NCBI RefSeq assembly: GCF_017301735.1
Contig: NZ_CP071090.1
Coordinates: 9,662,001 to 9,726,000 of the forward strand
DNA: 64,000 bases
Reading direction: 5' to 3'
From: Pyxidicoccus parkwaysis
Lineage (GTDB): Bacteria > Myxococcota > Myxococcia > Myxococcales > Myxococcaceae
A program made the translations under genes and the position numbers. Positions 27,652 to 37,015 of the stretch are shown here, in pieces. Every line of letters begins with the position of its first letter. The first letter of the stretch is position 1. A model generated the notes under the pieces. The model saw nothing but the letters and a program-made list of their open reading frames with translations. It ran no database searches and was not told where the DNA came from.

Positions 27652-27954
27652 ATGGGACGAAAGAACAAGGCCATGAGCGCACCCGAGCCCCGGACGTTCG
27701 CCCGCGAGCGGGAGGAGATGGCCCGTCACACCATCCCCCAGCTCATCGACCTGCTGGAGAGCGAAGACCTGCGCACGCGCTTCCTCGCGGAGATGGTGCT
27801 GCGGGACGCGACGTCCACGTGACTCCACTTCCAGCCCGCGGGTCCGCGGGAGGAAAGAGCGCGCGCGGTGCAGGAGTGGCGAGACTGGTGGGCCGAGCAC
27901 CGCCGCACCTTCAAGCGACGCTGGGGGCGCTCGGCCGGAGACAGCGAGGAATGA
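27652..27954 (+). pseudogene. HEAT-repeat protein interrupted by an in-frame TGA
   Basis: A frame from ATG 27652 reads MGRKNKAM, then a HEAT-like helix pair HTIPQLIDLLESEDLRTRF followed by LAEMVLRDATST, and stops at TGA 27820-27822. The same frame continues without shift for 43 codons (LHFQPAGPREERARAVQEW, then RDWWAEHRRTFKRRW) to TGA 27952-27954. This tail is the usual C-terminus of myxobacterial and planctomycete HEAT proteins (EERxxAVxxWRxWWAEH). The simplest reading is a nonsense mutation in a roughly 100-residue gene. A sequencing error is possible. An alternative start is ATG 27673. Confidence 0.65.
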
Positions 27955-27966
27955 CTCCGCTCGCGG

Positions 27967-28335
27967 CTACCCGCAGCCGACAGGCTCGTTGCAGGAGAAG
28001 GTCGCGGTGATGGAGTAACGGAAGCCGTCATCGCGGCTGGGGCCGATGGGCACACACCGGACGCTCTGGGTGAGGTTGCATGAGCCCGACGAACATCGCG
28101 ATGCCATATAGGCGTTGAGGTGGCTGCGAGCCTGGGTCAACGCCGCGCCGCAGGTTGCTCCCTCGCCGTCCTGCACGGTGTTGTACTGCGTCGTCCCGCA
28201 GGTACAGAGCGAGGCTTCCCCGGTGCCGAGCGACTCCTGCTCGCCCGGCTCGAGGTCTCCCGCGTTACAGGCGCCCAGACCCAGGGCAGCCACCACCACG
28301 GCACTGCGCCACAGCCAGCTCGGTCGTCGGTTCAT
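27967..28335 (-). CDS. Small Cys-rich lipoprotein
   Basis: A 122-residue protein starting at ATG 28335 (MNRRPSWLWRSAVVVAALG). The lipobox LGAC is clear. The mature protein has eight or more cysteines (SLCTCGTTQY, ATCGAAL, SRCSSGSCNL, VRCVPIG, FSCNEPVGC) and probably forms several disulfides. Not recognised. It ends 12 bp from the broken HEAT gene (convergent). The HtpX gene lies just upstream on the same strand, 32 bp away, so both may share a transcript. Confidence 0.78.
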   Translation of the reverse strand: MNRRPSWLWRSAVVVAALGLGACNAGDLEPGEQESLGTGEASLCTCGTTQYNTVQDGEGATCGAALTQARSHLNAYMASRCSSGSCNLTQSVRCVPIGPSRDDGFRYSITATFSCNEPVGCG

Positions 28336-28367
28336 TCCGACAGCCTGGCCACAGTTGCAACGCTGTA

Positions 28368-29318
28368 TCAAACCGCGCCATCCGTGGCGTAGCGGGCGCG
28401 GCCGCCGCGCCAGCTCCCGTCGACGAGCCGCTGGATGCGCTGCTCCAGCGGCGGGTGGGTGGAGAACAGGGCCAGCATGCCGCCGCCACGGATGCCGAAG
28501 GCGCGCATGTTGGACGGGAGCATGGCCGCCTCGCCGTGCTGCATCCGCAGCCGGTTCAGGGCTCGCGCCATCGCGCCCGCGTCCACCAGCGTGGCGCCGC
28601 CGTCGTCCGCGCGGAACTCGCGCCGCCGGCTGTACCACGCGACGATGAGGCTGGCGCCGATGCCGAGCACCAGCTGCATCACCAGGCTGGTGAAGAAGTA
28701 CGCGGGGCCAGTGCCACCGCGCTCCTCGCCGTCCTCGGAGCGGTTGAGGAATCGGTCCACAAGGAAGCCCACCACGCGGCTGACGAAGATGACGAAGGTG
28801 TTGAGCACGCCCTGCAGGAGGGTGAGTGTCACCATGTCACCGTTGGCGATGTGAGCCACCTCATGGCCGAGCACGGCCTCCACCTCGTCGCGCCGCATGT
28901 TGTGGAGCAGGCCGGTGGACACGGCGACCAGCGCGCTGTCGCGCCGGGCACCCGTGGCGAAGGCGTTCATGTCCGGGCTGTCATAGACGGCCACCTCGGG
29001 CATGCCGATGCCCGCGTCATGCGCGAGGCGTTGAACGGTATGCACGAGCCACGACTCGGCCTCGGTGCGAGGCGAGTCGATGACGCGGGCGCCGGTGCTC
29101 CACTTCGCCATCGTCTTGGAGAGGAGCAGCGAGATGATGGAGCCGCCGAAGCCCATCACGGCCGACATGATGAGCAGCGCGGTCAGGTTCAGCCCCGAGC
29201 CCTGACGGGCCAGGAAGCTGTCCACCCCGAACAGCCGTCCGACGATGGCGAGCATCGCCACCACCGCGAGGTTGGTCAGGATGAACAGCGCGATGCGACC
29301 GACGAAACTTCGCTTCAT
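28368..29318 (-). CDS. htpX: HtpX-type M48 membrane zinc protease
   Basis: A 316-residue inner-membrane metalloprotease starting at ATG 29318 ([20 protein letters not shown]). Two N-terminal and two C-terminal membrane segments are seen. The zinc site is HEVAH with H152, E153 and H156, and the third ligand is probably the Glu in [33 protein letters not shown] is diagnostic of HtpX, and [10 protein letters not shown] is the usual C-terminal motif. HtpX degrades misfolded membrane proteins alongside FtsH. The gene appears complete. Confidence 0.93.
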   Translation of the reverse strand: MKRSFVGRIALFILTNLAVVAMLAIVGRLFGVDSFLARQGSGLNLTALLIMSAVMGFGGSIISLLLSKTMAKWSTGARVIDSPRTEAESWLVHTVQRLAHDAGIGMPEVAVYDSPDMNAFATGARRDSALVAVSTGLLHNMRRDEVEAVLGHEVAHIANGDMVTLTLLQGVLNTFVIFVSRVVGFLVDRFLNRSEDGEERGGTGPAYFFTSLVMQLVLGIGASLIVAWYSRRREFRADDGGATLVDAGAMARALNRLRMQHGEAAMLPSNMRAFGIRGGGMLALFSTHPPLEQRIQRLVDGSWRGGRARYATDGAV

Positions 29319-29577
29319 GACCCTCACCCCGGAAGAACTTCGTTGACCCCAACATTCAGCAGCGCGACGCGGATGCAAGTCGTCGCGGCCGTGAACTGTC
29401 GCGGCAGACAAGGAACAGCGCCGGAGTCGGGGCCTTCCAGAGATTGTTCCTTCGTCGAAGTGAGGTTTTCTCTATGGCTGCGGGGGTTGCGCGGCGTTAT
29501 CCGTCACGGTGTTTCACGTAGGGCAGCTCCAGGCCGTGCGCGCGAAGCGTCTCCTCGTAGACAGTGGATTGGTGGCC

Positions 29578-30567
29578 TCACGCGGCTGACGCCGTGAGCC
29601 GCTCACCGAGCAACCGGACGTAGCGGGCCCGGCTGATGTTTCGGCCGGTGATGACGATGGCGATGTTGCGGAAGCCTTCCGGTGGATGGCGCAGCAGTGC
29701 GGCGACAGGAGCGGCACCGGAAGGCTCGACGACGAGCTGATGCTCCTCGAGCAGCCATGCCATCGCATCCTGGATGTCCGCCTCGGACACGAGCAGCACG
29801 CGGTCCACGTACTCGCGAGCCAGCGGCAGCGTGAGCGTGTCCGGCTCGGGCTGCGCGCCGAGGCCGTCTGCGATGCTCGGACGTGCATCCACGGGAACCG
29901 GCCTTCCGTGGCGCATCCACTCCGAGAGCACCGGGCTGACCTCGGGCTGCACGCCCCAGAGCTGCATGCGCGGGTTGCGCGCCTTCATCGCCACGCCCAT
30001 GCCGCTGATGAGGCCGCCTCCGCCGATGCCCACCACCACGAGGTCCACCTCGGGCAGGTCATCGAGCACTTCGAGCCCCACGGTGCCTCCACCCGCGATG
30101 ATGTCCGGGTCGTTGTAGGCGGAGACGAAGAGGCGCCCGTGCTCGCGAGCGTAGGCCCTGGCCGCCTCGCGCGCTGCGGGCACGGAGTCGTGGAAGTGAA
30201 GCCGCGCACCCTCGCCGCGCATGACCTCCACCTTGCGAGCATCGGCGGAGTGCGGAAGGAACAGCTCCACCGAGACGCCGAGCCGCCGTCCCGCATGAGC
30301 GAGGCCGATGCCGTGTCCTCCGGCGGTAGAGGCCACCGCGCCGCGAGCTCGCGTCTCCGCGTCCACGGACAGCAGCTTGTTGAACGAGATGCGCGGCTTG
30401 AAGCTGCCCGTCACCTGGAGGCACTCCAGCTTGAGGAAGACGCGGCCGCCCATGCGCGCGGAGAGCGCAGCGGAAGGCTCCAGCGGCGTGTGGCGGATGT
30501 ACGGAGCAATGCGCTCGCGCGCCTGGAGGATGGACTGGGGCGAGACGGCTCGAAGCTCGGATGACAC
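29578..30567 (-). CDS. PLP-dependent threonine/serine dehydratase-like enzyme
   Basis: A 329-residue fold-type II PLP enzyme starting at ATG 30567. The cofactor lysine is K57 in VTGSFKPR, the phosphate cup is GIGGGGLISGMG, and the substrate loop STAGGHG is present (usually SAGNHA/G). There is no C-terminal ACT domain, so it is of the catabolic threonine dehydratase or serine racemase type rather than feedback-regulated IlvA. The replacement of Asn by Gly in the SAGNH motif is a mild oddity. The divergent LysR gene 221 bp away probably controls it. Confidence 0.87.
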   Translation of the reverse strand: MSSELRAVSPQSILQARERIAPYIRHTPLEPSAALSARMGGRVFLKLECLQVTGSFKPRISFNKLLSVDAETRARGAVASTAGGHGIGLAHAGRRLGVSVELFLPHSADARKVEVMRGEGARLHFHDSVPAAREAARAYAREHGRLFVSAYNDPDIIAGGGTVGLEVLDDLPEVDLVVVGIGGGGLISGMGVAMKARNPRMQLWGVQPEVSPVLSEWMRHGRPVPVDARPSIADGLGAQPEPDTLTLPLAREYVDRVLLVSEADIQDAMAWLLEEHQLVVEPSGAAPVAALLRHPPEGFRNIAIVITGRNISRARYVRLLGERLTASAA

Positions 30568-30788
30568 GTGGACTCCTATCCGCGGTGCGGTGATGGGCCA
30601 CCGGCGCGCGCCTCATGGATGTGCCAGCCGAGGTGCCCGAGCGGAATACGCACGAGCGCGGGGACAGACATGCACAAATGCAGGGGTGCTCTCGCGGAAG
30701 CCGCGAGCGCGGAGCCTGCATATACGAGGCAGGGCGTGCTCCAGCGGAAGGCGCGGGAATGAGGTCACGGGCATGCGAGAATGCATCC
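30568..30788. promoter_or_regulatory. Divergent promoter region between dehydratase and LysR gene
   Basis: A 221-bp gap between a metabolic gene and a divergent LysR regulator is the classic place for a LysR binding site. Less GC-rich runs (acatgcacaaatgc at 30669-30682 and gcatatacgaggc at 30718-30730) are the best candidates. I could not fix a T-N11-A box with confidence. Confidence 0.4.
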
Positions 30789-31682
30789 GTGGACTGGAAT
30801 GACCTGCGCTACCTGCTCGCCGTGCACGAAGGCGGCTCACTCGCGTCCGCGGCGCGCAAGCTGCGCGTGGACGCGGCGACGGTAGGCCGTCGGCTCACGG
30901 CGCTGGAGCGTTCGGTGGGCGTGCGCCTGCTGGAGAAGGCCCCGGGAGGCATGCGCCTGACAGCAGCAGGCGAGCAGGCAGTCGAAGCCGCCCGGCGCAT
31001 CGACGACACGGCGACCACTCTGGAGCGCCAGCTCGCCGGAGCGGATGTCCAGGTGTCCGGCCACATCCGAATCACCGCACCGGAGACAGTGGTGAGCCAC
31101 GTGCTCGCGCCCCACCTGCCCGCCTGGCGCGAGCGTCACCCCGCGCTGCAACTGGAGCTGCTGGCCGCCACACAGGTGCTCAACCTCTCGCGCCGGGAAG
31201 CAGACCTCGCGGTGCGACTCTTCCGCCCCCAAGAGCCCACGCTCACCGTGCGCAAGCTCGGAGACATCTCCTTCGCACTCTACGGCTCGAAGGCCTACGT
31301 GCGCCGGCACGGCCGACCGAAGCTGGAGGCCCTGCGCGAGCACGTCCTGCTCGGCTACGACGACTCACTGGCGCAGACGGCGGAGAAGCAGTGGCTGGAG
31401 CGCTCGGGAGAGGGAGCCCTCTTCGCCCTGCGCAGCAACAGCCGTTACGTGCTGATGGAAGCAACCCGAAAGGGATTGGGCCTTACGGTGCTCCCCTGCT
31501 ACCTGGCGGACGGAGTGCCGGACCTCGTCAGGCTGTCCCCCGTGGACGCCGTCCCTACGCGCGAGGCCTGGCTCGCCGTACATCCCGACCTCCAGCATGC
31601 TTCACGAGTGAGGGCAGCCATCGAGCTGCTGGTCGAGTCCTTCCAGCAAGAAGCGCCCCGGCTGCGCGGTGAGCGGACATGA
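30789..31682 (+). CDS. LysR family transcriptional regulator
   Basis: A 297-residue regulator from GTG 30789 (MDWNDLRYLLAVHEGGSLAS). The in-frame ATG at 30759 would add ten residues. The N-terminal winged HTH (residues 1-60) has SLASAARKLRVDAATVGRRL as recognition helices, and the C-terminal substrate-binding domain follows. Members of this clade usually autoregulate and control a divergent gene, here the threonine-dehydratase-like enzyme. Intact and of normal length. Confidence 0.9.
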   Translation: MDWNDLRYLLAVHEGGSLASAARKLRVDAATVGRRLTALERSVGVRLLEKAPGGMRLTAAGEQAVEAARRIDDTATTLERQLAGADVQVSGHIRITAPETVVSHVLAPHLPAWRERHPALQLELLAATQVLNLSRREADLAVRLFRPQEPTLTVRKLGDISFALYGSKAYVRRHGRPKLEALREHVLLGYDDSLAQTAEKQWLERSGEGALFALRSNSRYVLMEATRKGLGLTVLPCYLADGVPDLVRLSPVDAVPTREAWLAVHPDLQHASRVRAAIELLVESFQQEAPRLRGERT

Positions 31683-31700
31683 AGTCCCGGAGCACCGACG

Positions 31701-32141
31701 ATGTATGAGCCAATCAAGAAGGGCGAGCTGCTGGTCCTGTCCCGAGTCCCCGGCTTCGAGGACGAGCTCCACGGCATCGAGCTCCGGCTCAAGCCGTCAG
31801 GCCACGCCACGCACGTACACTCATGGCTCGTGTCCGGCGCGGGCCGGGTCTCCGAGAAGAAGAAGCACGTCTTCAACCCGTCCGTCATGCGGAGGATTTC
31901 GAGCCTCGTCGAAGGGCTCCCGCCCCAGGGCCCCGCTCGTCGAACCATCGACGACTTCGCCTCATGGGGGCTCGAGTTCTGGAGCGGAGGGGAGATACGC
32001 ACCCTCCGCGTCCACGACGTGTTCATCGAAGCGCGCTGGCAGCACTTCGAGAAGTTCTACGGCACGGACCCCTATCCCGGCATGCAACAACTCCGCGCCC
32101 TCTGGGCCCTGCTGAACTTCCCGTTCAAATGGGGGCCGTAG
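31701..32141 (+). CDS. Hypothetical cytosolic protein
   Basis: A 146-residue protein starting at ATG 31701 (MYEPIKKGELLVLSRVPGFE), 18 bp after the LysR stop, so probably in its operon. No signal, helix or known motif is seen. It mixes basic residues with many aromatics in the C-terminal third (ASWGLEFW, EARWQHFEKFYG, LWALLNFPFKWG). Not recognised. Ordinary codon usage supports a real gene. Confidence 0.68.
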   Translation: MYEPIKKGELLVLSRVPGFEDELHGIELRLKPSGHATHVHSWLVSGAGRVSEKKKHVFNPSVMRRISSLVEGLPPQGPARRTIDDFASWGLEFWSGGEIRTLRVHDVFIEARWQHFEKFYGTDPYPGMQQLRALWALLNFPFKWGP

Positions 32142-32148
32142 GCAGCCG

Positions 32149-32724
32149 CTACGGGCTCCCCTGCCGCTTCACGAACGTCACCACGCCCGACGCGCTGATG
32201 CGCACGTACGGCCAGCCATCGGCCGCGGCGAAGCGGTCGCAGGACTGCAAGCGGGTTTCGTTCGGATAGAAGAGGGACGTGAGGGCGACGAAGAACTGCC
32301 CCTGGGAGCCAGTGGTATAGGCCCGGTAGTCGGCGATGCGGATGACCGTCTCGGTGGACCTCTCGGTGTAGACGTACGCCCCCGGGTCGAGGGTGTTCAC
32401 GACGTCATCGGCGAGCGACATCCAGGTCCCAGGCGAGGACTCCATCCACATCTTCTGCTCGGCGGTACTTCCCAGCCGGGTGGCGGCCACCTTCCAGCAG
32501 GTGCCTGTGTTGGACACGCTGTCGGCGACGGTGAACGTCTCGTAGGGAACCGGAGCGCTGGCACCCGGTGGGGTGAAGGTCGGGTAGAGGGGAGTGCCCG
32601 TGGGGCTGTGCGCGTTCAGGTCGACGAGGTAGCGCGCGAAGAACGGGCCATACACGCTGCCCGCCATGGCGCTGGACGCGGCGGCGAACAGGACGAGGGC
32701 AGACAGCTTCAGAAAGGATTTCAC
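32149..32724 (-). CDS. Secreted protein of unknown function
   Basis: A 191-residue protein from GTG 32724, chosen because AAGGAG lies eight bases upstream and the protein then starts with a textbook signal peptide (MKSFLKLSALVLFAAASSAMAG). The mature part has aromatic and Thr/Ser-rich beta-like sequence and two cysteines (GTCWKVAAT, LQSCDRFAAAD) likely to pair. Not recognised. It is convergent with the 146-residue gene, seven bases away. Confidence 0.77.
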   Translation of the reverse strand: MKSFLKLSALVLFAAASSAMAGSVYGPFFARYLVDLNAHSPTGTPLYPTFTPPGASAPVPYETFTVADSVSNTGTCWKVAATRLGSTAEQKMWMESSPGTWMSLADDVVNTLDPGAYVYTERSTETVIRIADYRAYTTGSQGQFFVALTSLFYPNETRLQSCDRFAAADGWPYVRISASGVVTFVKRQGSP

Positions 32725-32758
32725 GGTGGGCTCCTTGAGAAGGGAGATGCCCACCAAT

Positions 32759-33577
32759 CTATTGCACCACCCTGACTCCACTCGCGGTTGTCACATCGTG
32801 TATGCCCATGCGCCGCGCGGTGACACGCTGCATGAACGCGAGCACCCGCCGCCACGCATCCGCCGAGGCCTCACCGAAGTCCCGCTGCTTCACGTCGAAG
32901 AAGCTGTGCGGCGCACCCGGGTACGTCACGACCTCGTGGTCCACTCCCGCCGTCTTCAGTGCTGCTTCGAAGGCAGCAACATCAGACGCGGGGATGCCCG
33001 GGTCATCACCCGCCATCAACGCCAGCACCGGAGCCGCGAGGTCCGCCGCGCGCTGAGTGGGCCCCGGAGCACCGTCCCGTCCCGCCGAGGGCCAACAGTA
33101 GAAGCCAATCACGCCAGCCAGCGCATACCCCTGCGCCGCGGCCAGAATCGACACTCGCCCTCCGAGACAGAAACCCACGGTGATGAGCGACGGACACGCG
33201 CCACCCTCGGGAGAGCGCAGGTAACCGACAGCGGCGCTCACGTCGGTCCACAGCCCGCGCGGAGTGAGGCGAGCCATGTGTTCCTGGTAGGGGAAGTCAT
33301 CGCCCCGCTCGCCAGTCCCAGCGGTGCGTCCGTAGTAGTCGAGCACCAGCGCGGTGTGCCCCTGCTCCGCGAAGCGCAGGCCCAATTCCGTGTAGAAGCG
33401 GTGCAGTCCCCGGACATCCGGGAGGATGACCACTCCTACGCCGGACGCGCGCTCGGGCGTGGCGAGGAACGCGGAGAAGGTATTGCCATCCGCCGCCGTC
33501 AGCGTGAGTCGCCGGGACGTGACGGCAACGCTCGGGTCTCTGGCAATGGGGGGCGTGGAATCTGCGTCGAAACACAT
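32759..33577 (-). CDS. Dienelactone hydrolase family protein
   Basis: A 272-residue alpha/beta hydrolase starting at ATG 33577 (MCFDADSTPPIARDPS). The nucleophile is C137 in GFCLGGRV, the acid is the Asp in AGDDPGIP, and the histidine is in APHSFFD, giving the Cys-Asp-His triad of dienelactone hydrolases. These hydrolyse lactones in aromatic ring breakdown, but most genomic members have unknown substrates and no ring-cleavage genes lie nearby. Cytosolic, intact, 34 bp upstream of the secreted-protein gene on the same strand. Confidence 0.9.
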   Translation of the reverse strand: MCFDADSTPPIARDPSVAVTSRRLTLTAADGNTFSAFLATPERASGVGVVILPDVRGLHRFYTELGLRFAEQGHTALVLDYYGRTAGTGERGDDFPYQEHMARLTPRGLWTDVSAAVGYLRSPEGGACPSLITVGFCLGGRVSILAAAQGYALAGVIGFYCWPSAGRDGAPGPTQRAADLAAPVLALMAGDDPGIPASDVAAFEAALKTAGVDHEVVTYPGAPHSFFDVKQRDFGEASADAWRRVLAFMQRVTARRMGIHDVTTASGVRVVQ

Positions 33578-33694
33578 GAAGGGCTTCCTGGATGGGATTG
33601 CGAGCCACGCGGCTCGCGGAGAAAGTAGGAGCGCGCCGCGGGCCACGATTGGAGGAATCGGCCAATGGCGAGGCGACTCTCATCAGGAGCGACG

Positions 33695-34138
33695 ATGGTC
33701 CGGCTGGAGACAGAGACGCGGCTCGACGCGACACCCACCGAGGTGTGGAACGTCCTCAGCGACTTCGCTCGCTACGCCGAGTGGAACCCGCTCATGCTCG
33801 AAGCCCGGGGCGAGGTGAAGCCCGGGGCACGCGTCGCGATGCGAGTCACGTCACCGGACGGCTCGGGAAAGCGGTACGGCTTCAACGCCACGCTCGTGCG
33901 CGCCGAGCCTGGCGTGGCGCTCGAATGGAAGGGCGGCGTGCCAGGAGTGCTGAGCGGCCTGCACTACTTCCGCCTGTCCCCCGACGGCACGGGGACGCGA
34001 CTGGTCCACGGCGAGGACTTCTCTGGCTTCATCGTCACGCTCATGGGCCGCAAGCGAATCGAAGGCTTCCGCCCCGCGTACGAAGGCCTCAACCACGCGC
34101 TGGCGGCGCGGCTGCGCACGCGCGCCGCCGCGCCATGA
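33695..34138 (+). CDS. SRPBCC (polyketide cyclase/dehydrase-like) protein
   Basis: A 147-residue START-like protein from ATG 33695 (MVRLETETRLDATPTEVWNV), preceded by AGGAGC. An in-frame start at 33665 is less likely. The PTEVWNVLSDFARYAEWNPLM opening and the C-terminal helix KRIEGFRPAYEGLNHAL are typical of the SRPBCC superfamily, which holds hydrophobic ligands in a deep pocket. The function is not assigned. It is divergent from the dienelactone hydrolase gene and convergent with lanM. Confidence 0.84.
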   Translation: MVRLETETRLDATPTEVWNVLSDFARYAEWNPLMLEARGEVKPGARVAMRVTSPDGSGKRYGFNATLVRAEPGVALEWKGGVPGVLSGLHYFRLSPDGTGTRLVHGEDFSGFIVTLMGRKRIEGFRPAYEGLNHALAARLRTRAAAP

Positions 34139-34156
34139 CCGCGACGTCCCCGCGCC

Positions 34157-36985
34157 TCACCCCGGGACGGACCCGCGCCGGCTCAGCAGCAATGGCGACG
34201 CGAGGTGACTCTCCGGGTGCATGCGCAGCAGCAGGTGGATGATGCCGCCCATGCCGGGCATCAGCCCCGGAGTGAAGGCATCCTTCGACCAGCCACCCAC
34301 GGGCCCATGCTCCTCCAGGCCGGAGAGAATCGCGGCGTCCCACGCGTCGTGGTCCGGTGTGAGCGCGCCCGGGTCCAGGCGCGCGCCGGCATTGAGCAAC
34401 TCCCACATTCCGAGGTCGCCATGGCAGAGCGTGTGGCTCCAGCCGAAGCCCTCGCGCAGCCCCGCCGCACACGCGCGCGTCGCCACGTCCAGGTGGCGTG
34501 ACTCCCGCGTGCGCACGTGGAGGTCACACGCCGCCAGCCCGATGCCCGTGCTGCCATGGCACCAGTTGGTGAGGAACCGGACGCCCACGCCCGTGCGCGC
34601 ATCGAGCCAGTTGCCCGGCTCCTGCCGGTAGAGCGACTCCTCGAAGTCGAAGGCGCGCTCCGCCAGGTGCAACCACCGCTTGCGCTCGAACTCCGTGCCC
34701 GCTCCGCTGAGCCCCAGCCGCGCGAGCGCCCAGCCGAAGCCCGTCGCGCCATGCGCAAAGCCACCGATGCCCTCGGGGAACATCGACGTACACCACCGCG
34801 CGCCCTCCGAGTCCCGCGTCGCCGAGTCCTCCAGCCTGCGTCCCGCCGCGACGGCGACATGCAGCCACCGCTCCTCACCGGTCTGCTCGGCCAGGTTGAG
34901 CAGCGGCACGATGACGCCCGCCGAGCCGTCCAGCATGTCCAGCAGGCGGTCCTCCTCGGGCATCCGCTGCTCCAGCACCCGCGCGCGAGCCCGGGCCCGC
35001 TCCAGCATCCATGGCTCGCCCAGCAAGTCGTGCAGCGTGCTCCAGGTCCACACCTGCGAGGCCACGCCCAGGAAAGCGCCGAGCCGCTTCGTGGGCACCA
35101 CGTCCTCCGTCGCCCGCAGCACCACGAGCGCGCCGCGCAGCGTGTCCTCCACGCCCGCCACCTCGTCCGCGCGGCCGTGCCGCACCTCGTGCAGGTACTC
35201 CGCGAGGCAGACGGCGACGCCGCCCTGCCCGCTGTAGACGTTGGCCTCCAGCGGGCGGATGGCCCAGCCATGCTCGGCGAGCACGGGGCTTATCCACGTC
35301 ACCGTCCCGTCCGAGCCGCGCACGGCCGCGTCCTGGAGCTGTCTCACGAGCGTCGCGGCCAGCGTCCTGCGGCGCCGGTCCAACCGCTCCGGCTTCGGGC
35401 TGGGAGGCACCTTGTCGCGCGGCTGCGGCGCCAGCTCGTTGAGGTACGCCGTCACCAGCGTCCCCTGGATGGTCATCTCCTCCAGGCTGAAGTCCGCCGA
35501 GCGCCACCCCGCGACCGTCTCGGTGATGAGCGCTTCATCGACGTGAGCCGTGAAGAAGGGCACGTCTCCCGCGAGCATGTCCGTGACTTCCTGCTCGAGG
35601 AGCGAAGGCTCGGTCGGCGCGCCGGGCGTCACCTCCGCGTTGCGGCGCAGGATGTCGCGCGCCCGTGTCATGGCCGTGGGCTCGTCGTGCAGCGAGGCCG
35701 GGTGCCACAGCATCCGGATGACCTCGACATAGGCCTGCGTCGGCCGGCGCACGCGCCGCACCTCGCAGCCGGCGAAGGGGCTCAGCAGCGACGCGGCCCC
35801 GACGCTGGCATCCATCCGCCTCAGCCGCTCGGTGAGGTCCTTGAAACCTCCGACGACCTCGTCCCAGTAGAGCGAGAGCACCGGCTTCGGGCTCGGGTGA
35901 TTCTTGGCCACGTCCAGCTCAATCTCGGTCATCCCGAGGCGCGCGGCGCTGGTGCCACCATCGACGATGGTGGGCACGGGAACCTTCGGCTGCTGCTCCG
36001 GCAGCGCACCCGCCGCGGAGATGTCCAGGCCGGCCATGAGCAGCCCGCTGGAACGGACGGGCAGCAGGCCCGTGCGCAGCACGGTGCGGCGGATGAGCTC
36101 GGCGGCGGCATCCACCGCCTGTCCCCGCTGCGAAGGAGGCACCGGAGGGTCCGGCGCGAAGAGGCTCTCCGCGTCCACCACCACGGGCACCGGCCCGTGC
36201 GCCACCAGGTTCTCCGAGTGCAGGTCCGTGCCGCCCACCAGGCGCATCACCGCGAGCCAGTGGCCGAGGTTCCGGTAGAAGCGGGACAGCTCGGCGTCGC
36301 CGTCGCAGTAGCGGTGCTCGACGAACTCCGTCCAGCCGTAGCCGTCGCGCGCCAGCACGCGCGGCACGCGGATGCGCTCCGAGTCGAGCGTGCCGTCGAA
36401 GATTCGCTCCAGCACCGACTCCAGCGCGCTGTCCACCTGGACGGACCTCGGCTTGTACATCACCGTGCCGTACGCGAGGTCCAGCCGCGCCACGGCCTGA
36501 CCGCCCCGGTGCGAGTCCCCCGCGCCGAGCGTGAGCGCGCGCAATTCTCCTCCCGGAGCACCGGGCAGCTCGACGAGGGCCTCGCGGTCGGCGGCGAAGC
36601 GCTGCGCCAGCGTCAACACGGCGTCGGAGTGGAACTGGCAGAGCGTCGCGAGCCGCGCGTACAGCGTGGGGTAGCGGCGACGCAGGTGCTCGTCGAACGC
36701 GGTCGTGCACGAGAGGTCGAGGAACTGGGCCCAGCGCTCGCGCTCGTCGGGCGCGTCCAGCCTTCCCGTCATCGTCGCGGCATGGAGCTCCAGGAGGAGG
36801 AGCCGGTTCAGGAGCAACTGGGCTCGCTCGTTCAGGCGCGCCGTTGCGGCCGCGCACACGACGTTCCGCTCGGCCGCGCCCAGGCCTCGCACCGCACCGA
36901 GCCTTGCGCCGAGTCCCGCCAGGAACGGTTCCACCAGCTTGACCACGGGACGCTCGAACCAACCCGAACCAGGAGTCTCGGCCAT
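34157..36985 (-). CDS. lanM: Class II lanthipeptide synthetase LanM
   Basis: A 942-residue bifunctional enzyme from ATG 36985 (MAETPGSGWFERPVVKL); an ATG at 37003 is possible. The N-terminal DUF4135 kinase-like domain phosphorylates and dehydrates Ser/Thr of the precursor. Its YKPRS block, H256 and N259 in DLHSEN and D271 in VVDAESLF are seen. The C-terminal LanC-like cyclase (from about residue 590) has the zinc ligands C809 in NWCHGS and C854-H855 in LCHGD, so it should form (methyl)lanthionine rings. The precursor gene lies 101 bp upstream on the same strand. No LanT/LanP gene is adjacent. Confidence 0.94.
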   Translation of the reverse strand: MAETPGSGWFERPVVKLVEPFLAGLGARLGAVRGLGAAERNVVCAAATARLNERAQLLLNRLLLLELHAATMTGRLDAPDERERWAQFLDLSCTTAFDEHLRRRYPTLYARLATLCQFHSDAVLTLAQRFAADREALVELPGAPGGELRALTLGAGDSHRGGQAVARLDLAYGTVMYKPRSVQVDSALESVLERIFDGTLDSERIRVPRVLARDGYGWTEFVEHRYCDGDAELSRFYRNLGHWLAVMRLVGGTDLHSENLVAHGPVPVVVDAESLFAPDPPVPPSQRGQAVDAAAELIRRTVLRTGLLPVRSSGLLMAGLDISAAGALPEQQPKVPVPTIVDGGTSAARLGMTEIELDVAKNHPSPKPVLSLYWDEVVGGFKDLTERLRRMDASVGAASLLSPFAGCEVRRVRRPTQAYVEVIRMLWHPASLHDEPTAMTRARDILRRNAEVTPGAPTEPSLLEQEVTDMLAGDVPFFTAHVDEALITETVAGWRSADFSLEEMTIQGTLVTAYLNELAPQPRDKVPPSPKPERLDRRRRTLAATLVRQLQDAAVRGSDGTVTWISPVLAEHGWAIRPLEANVYSGQGGVAVCLAEYLHEVRHGRADEVAGVEDTLRGALVVLRATEDVVPTKRLGAFLGVASQVWTWSTLHDLLGEPWMLERARARARVLEQRMPEEDRLLDMLDGSAGVIVPLLNLAEQTGEERWLHVAVAAGRRLEDSATRDSEGARWCTSMFPEGIGGFAHGATGFGWALARLGLSGAGTEFERKRWLHLAERAFDFEESLYRQEPGNWLDARTGVGVRFLTNWCHGSTGIGLAACDLHVRTRESRHLDVATRACAAGLREGFGWSHTLCHGDLGMWELLNAGARLDPGALTPDHDAWDAAILSGLEEHGPVGGWSKDAFTPGLMPGMGGIIHLLLRMHPESHLASPLLLSRRGSVPG

Positions 36986-37015
36986 GAAAGGCTTCTCACG
37001 CATGCAAGGGTTTGC

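Noticed and set aside
27820-27822. The in-frame TGA as a selenocysteine codon
   Set aside because: HEAT proteins have no selenocysteine forms, the position is not a redox site and no SECIS-like stem was seen just after it.
29514-29888. A minus-strand frame overlapping the dehydratase C-terminus
   Set aside because: It is a different frame of the dehydratase gene, and the dehydratase itself has all its motifs in the accepted frame.
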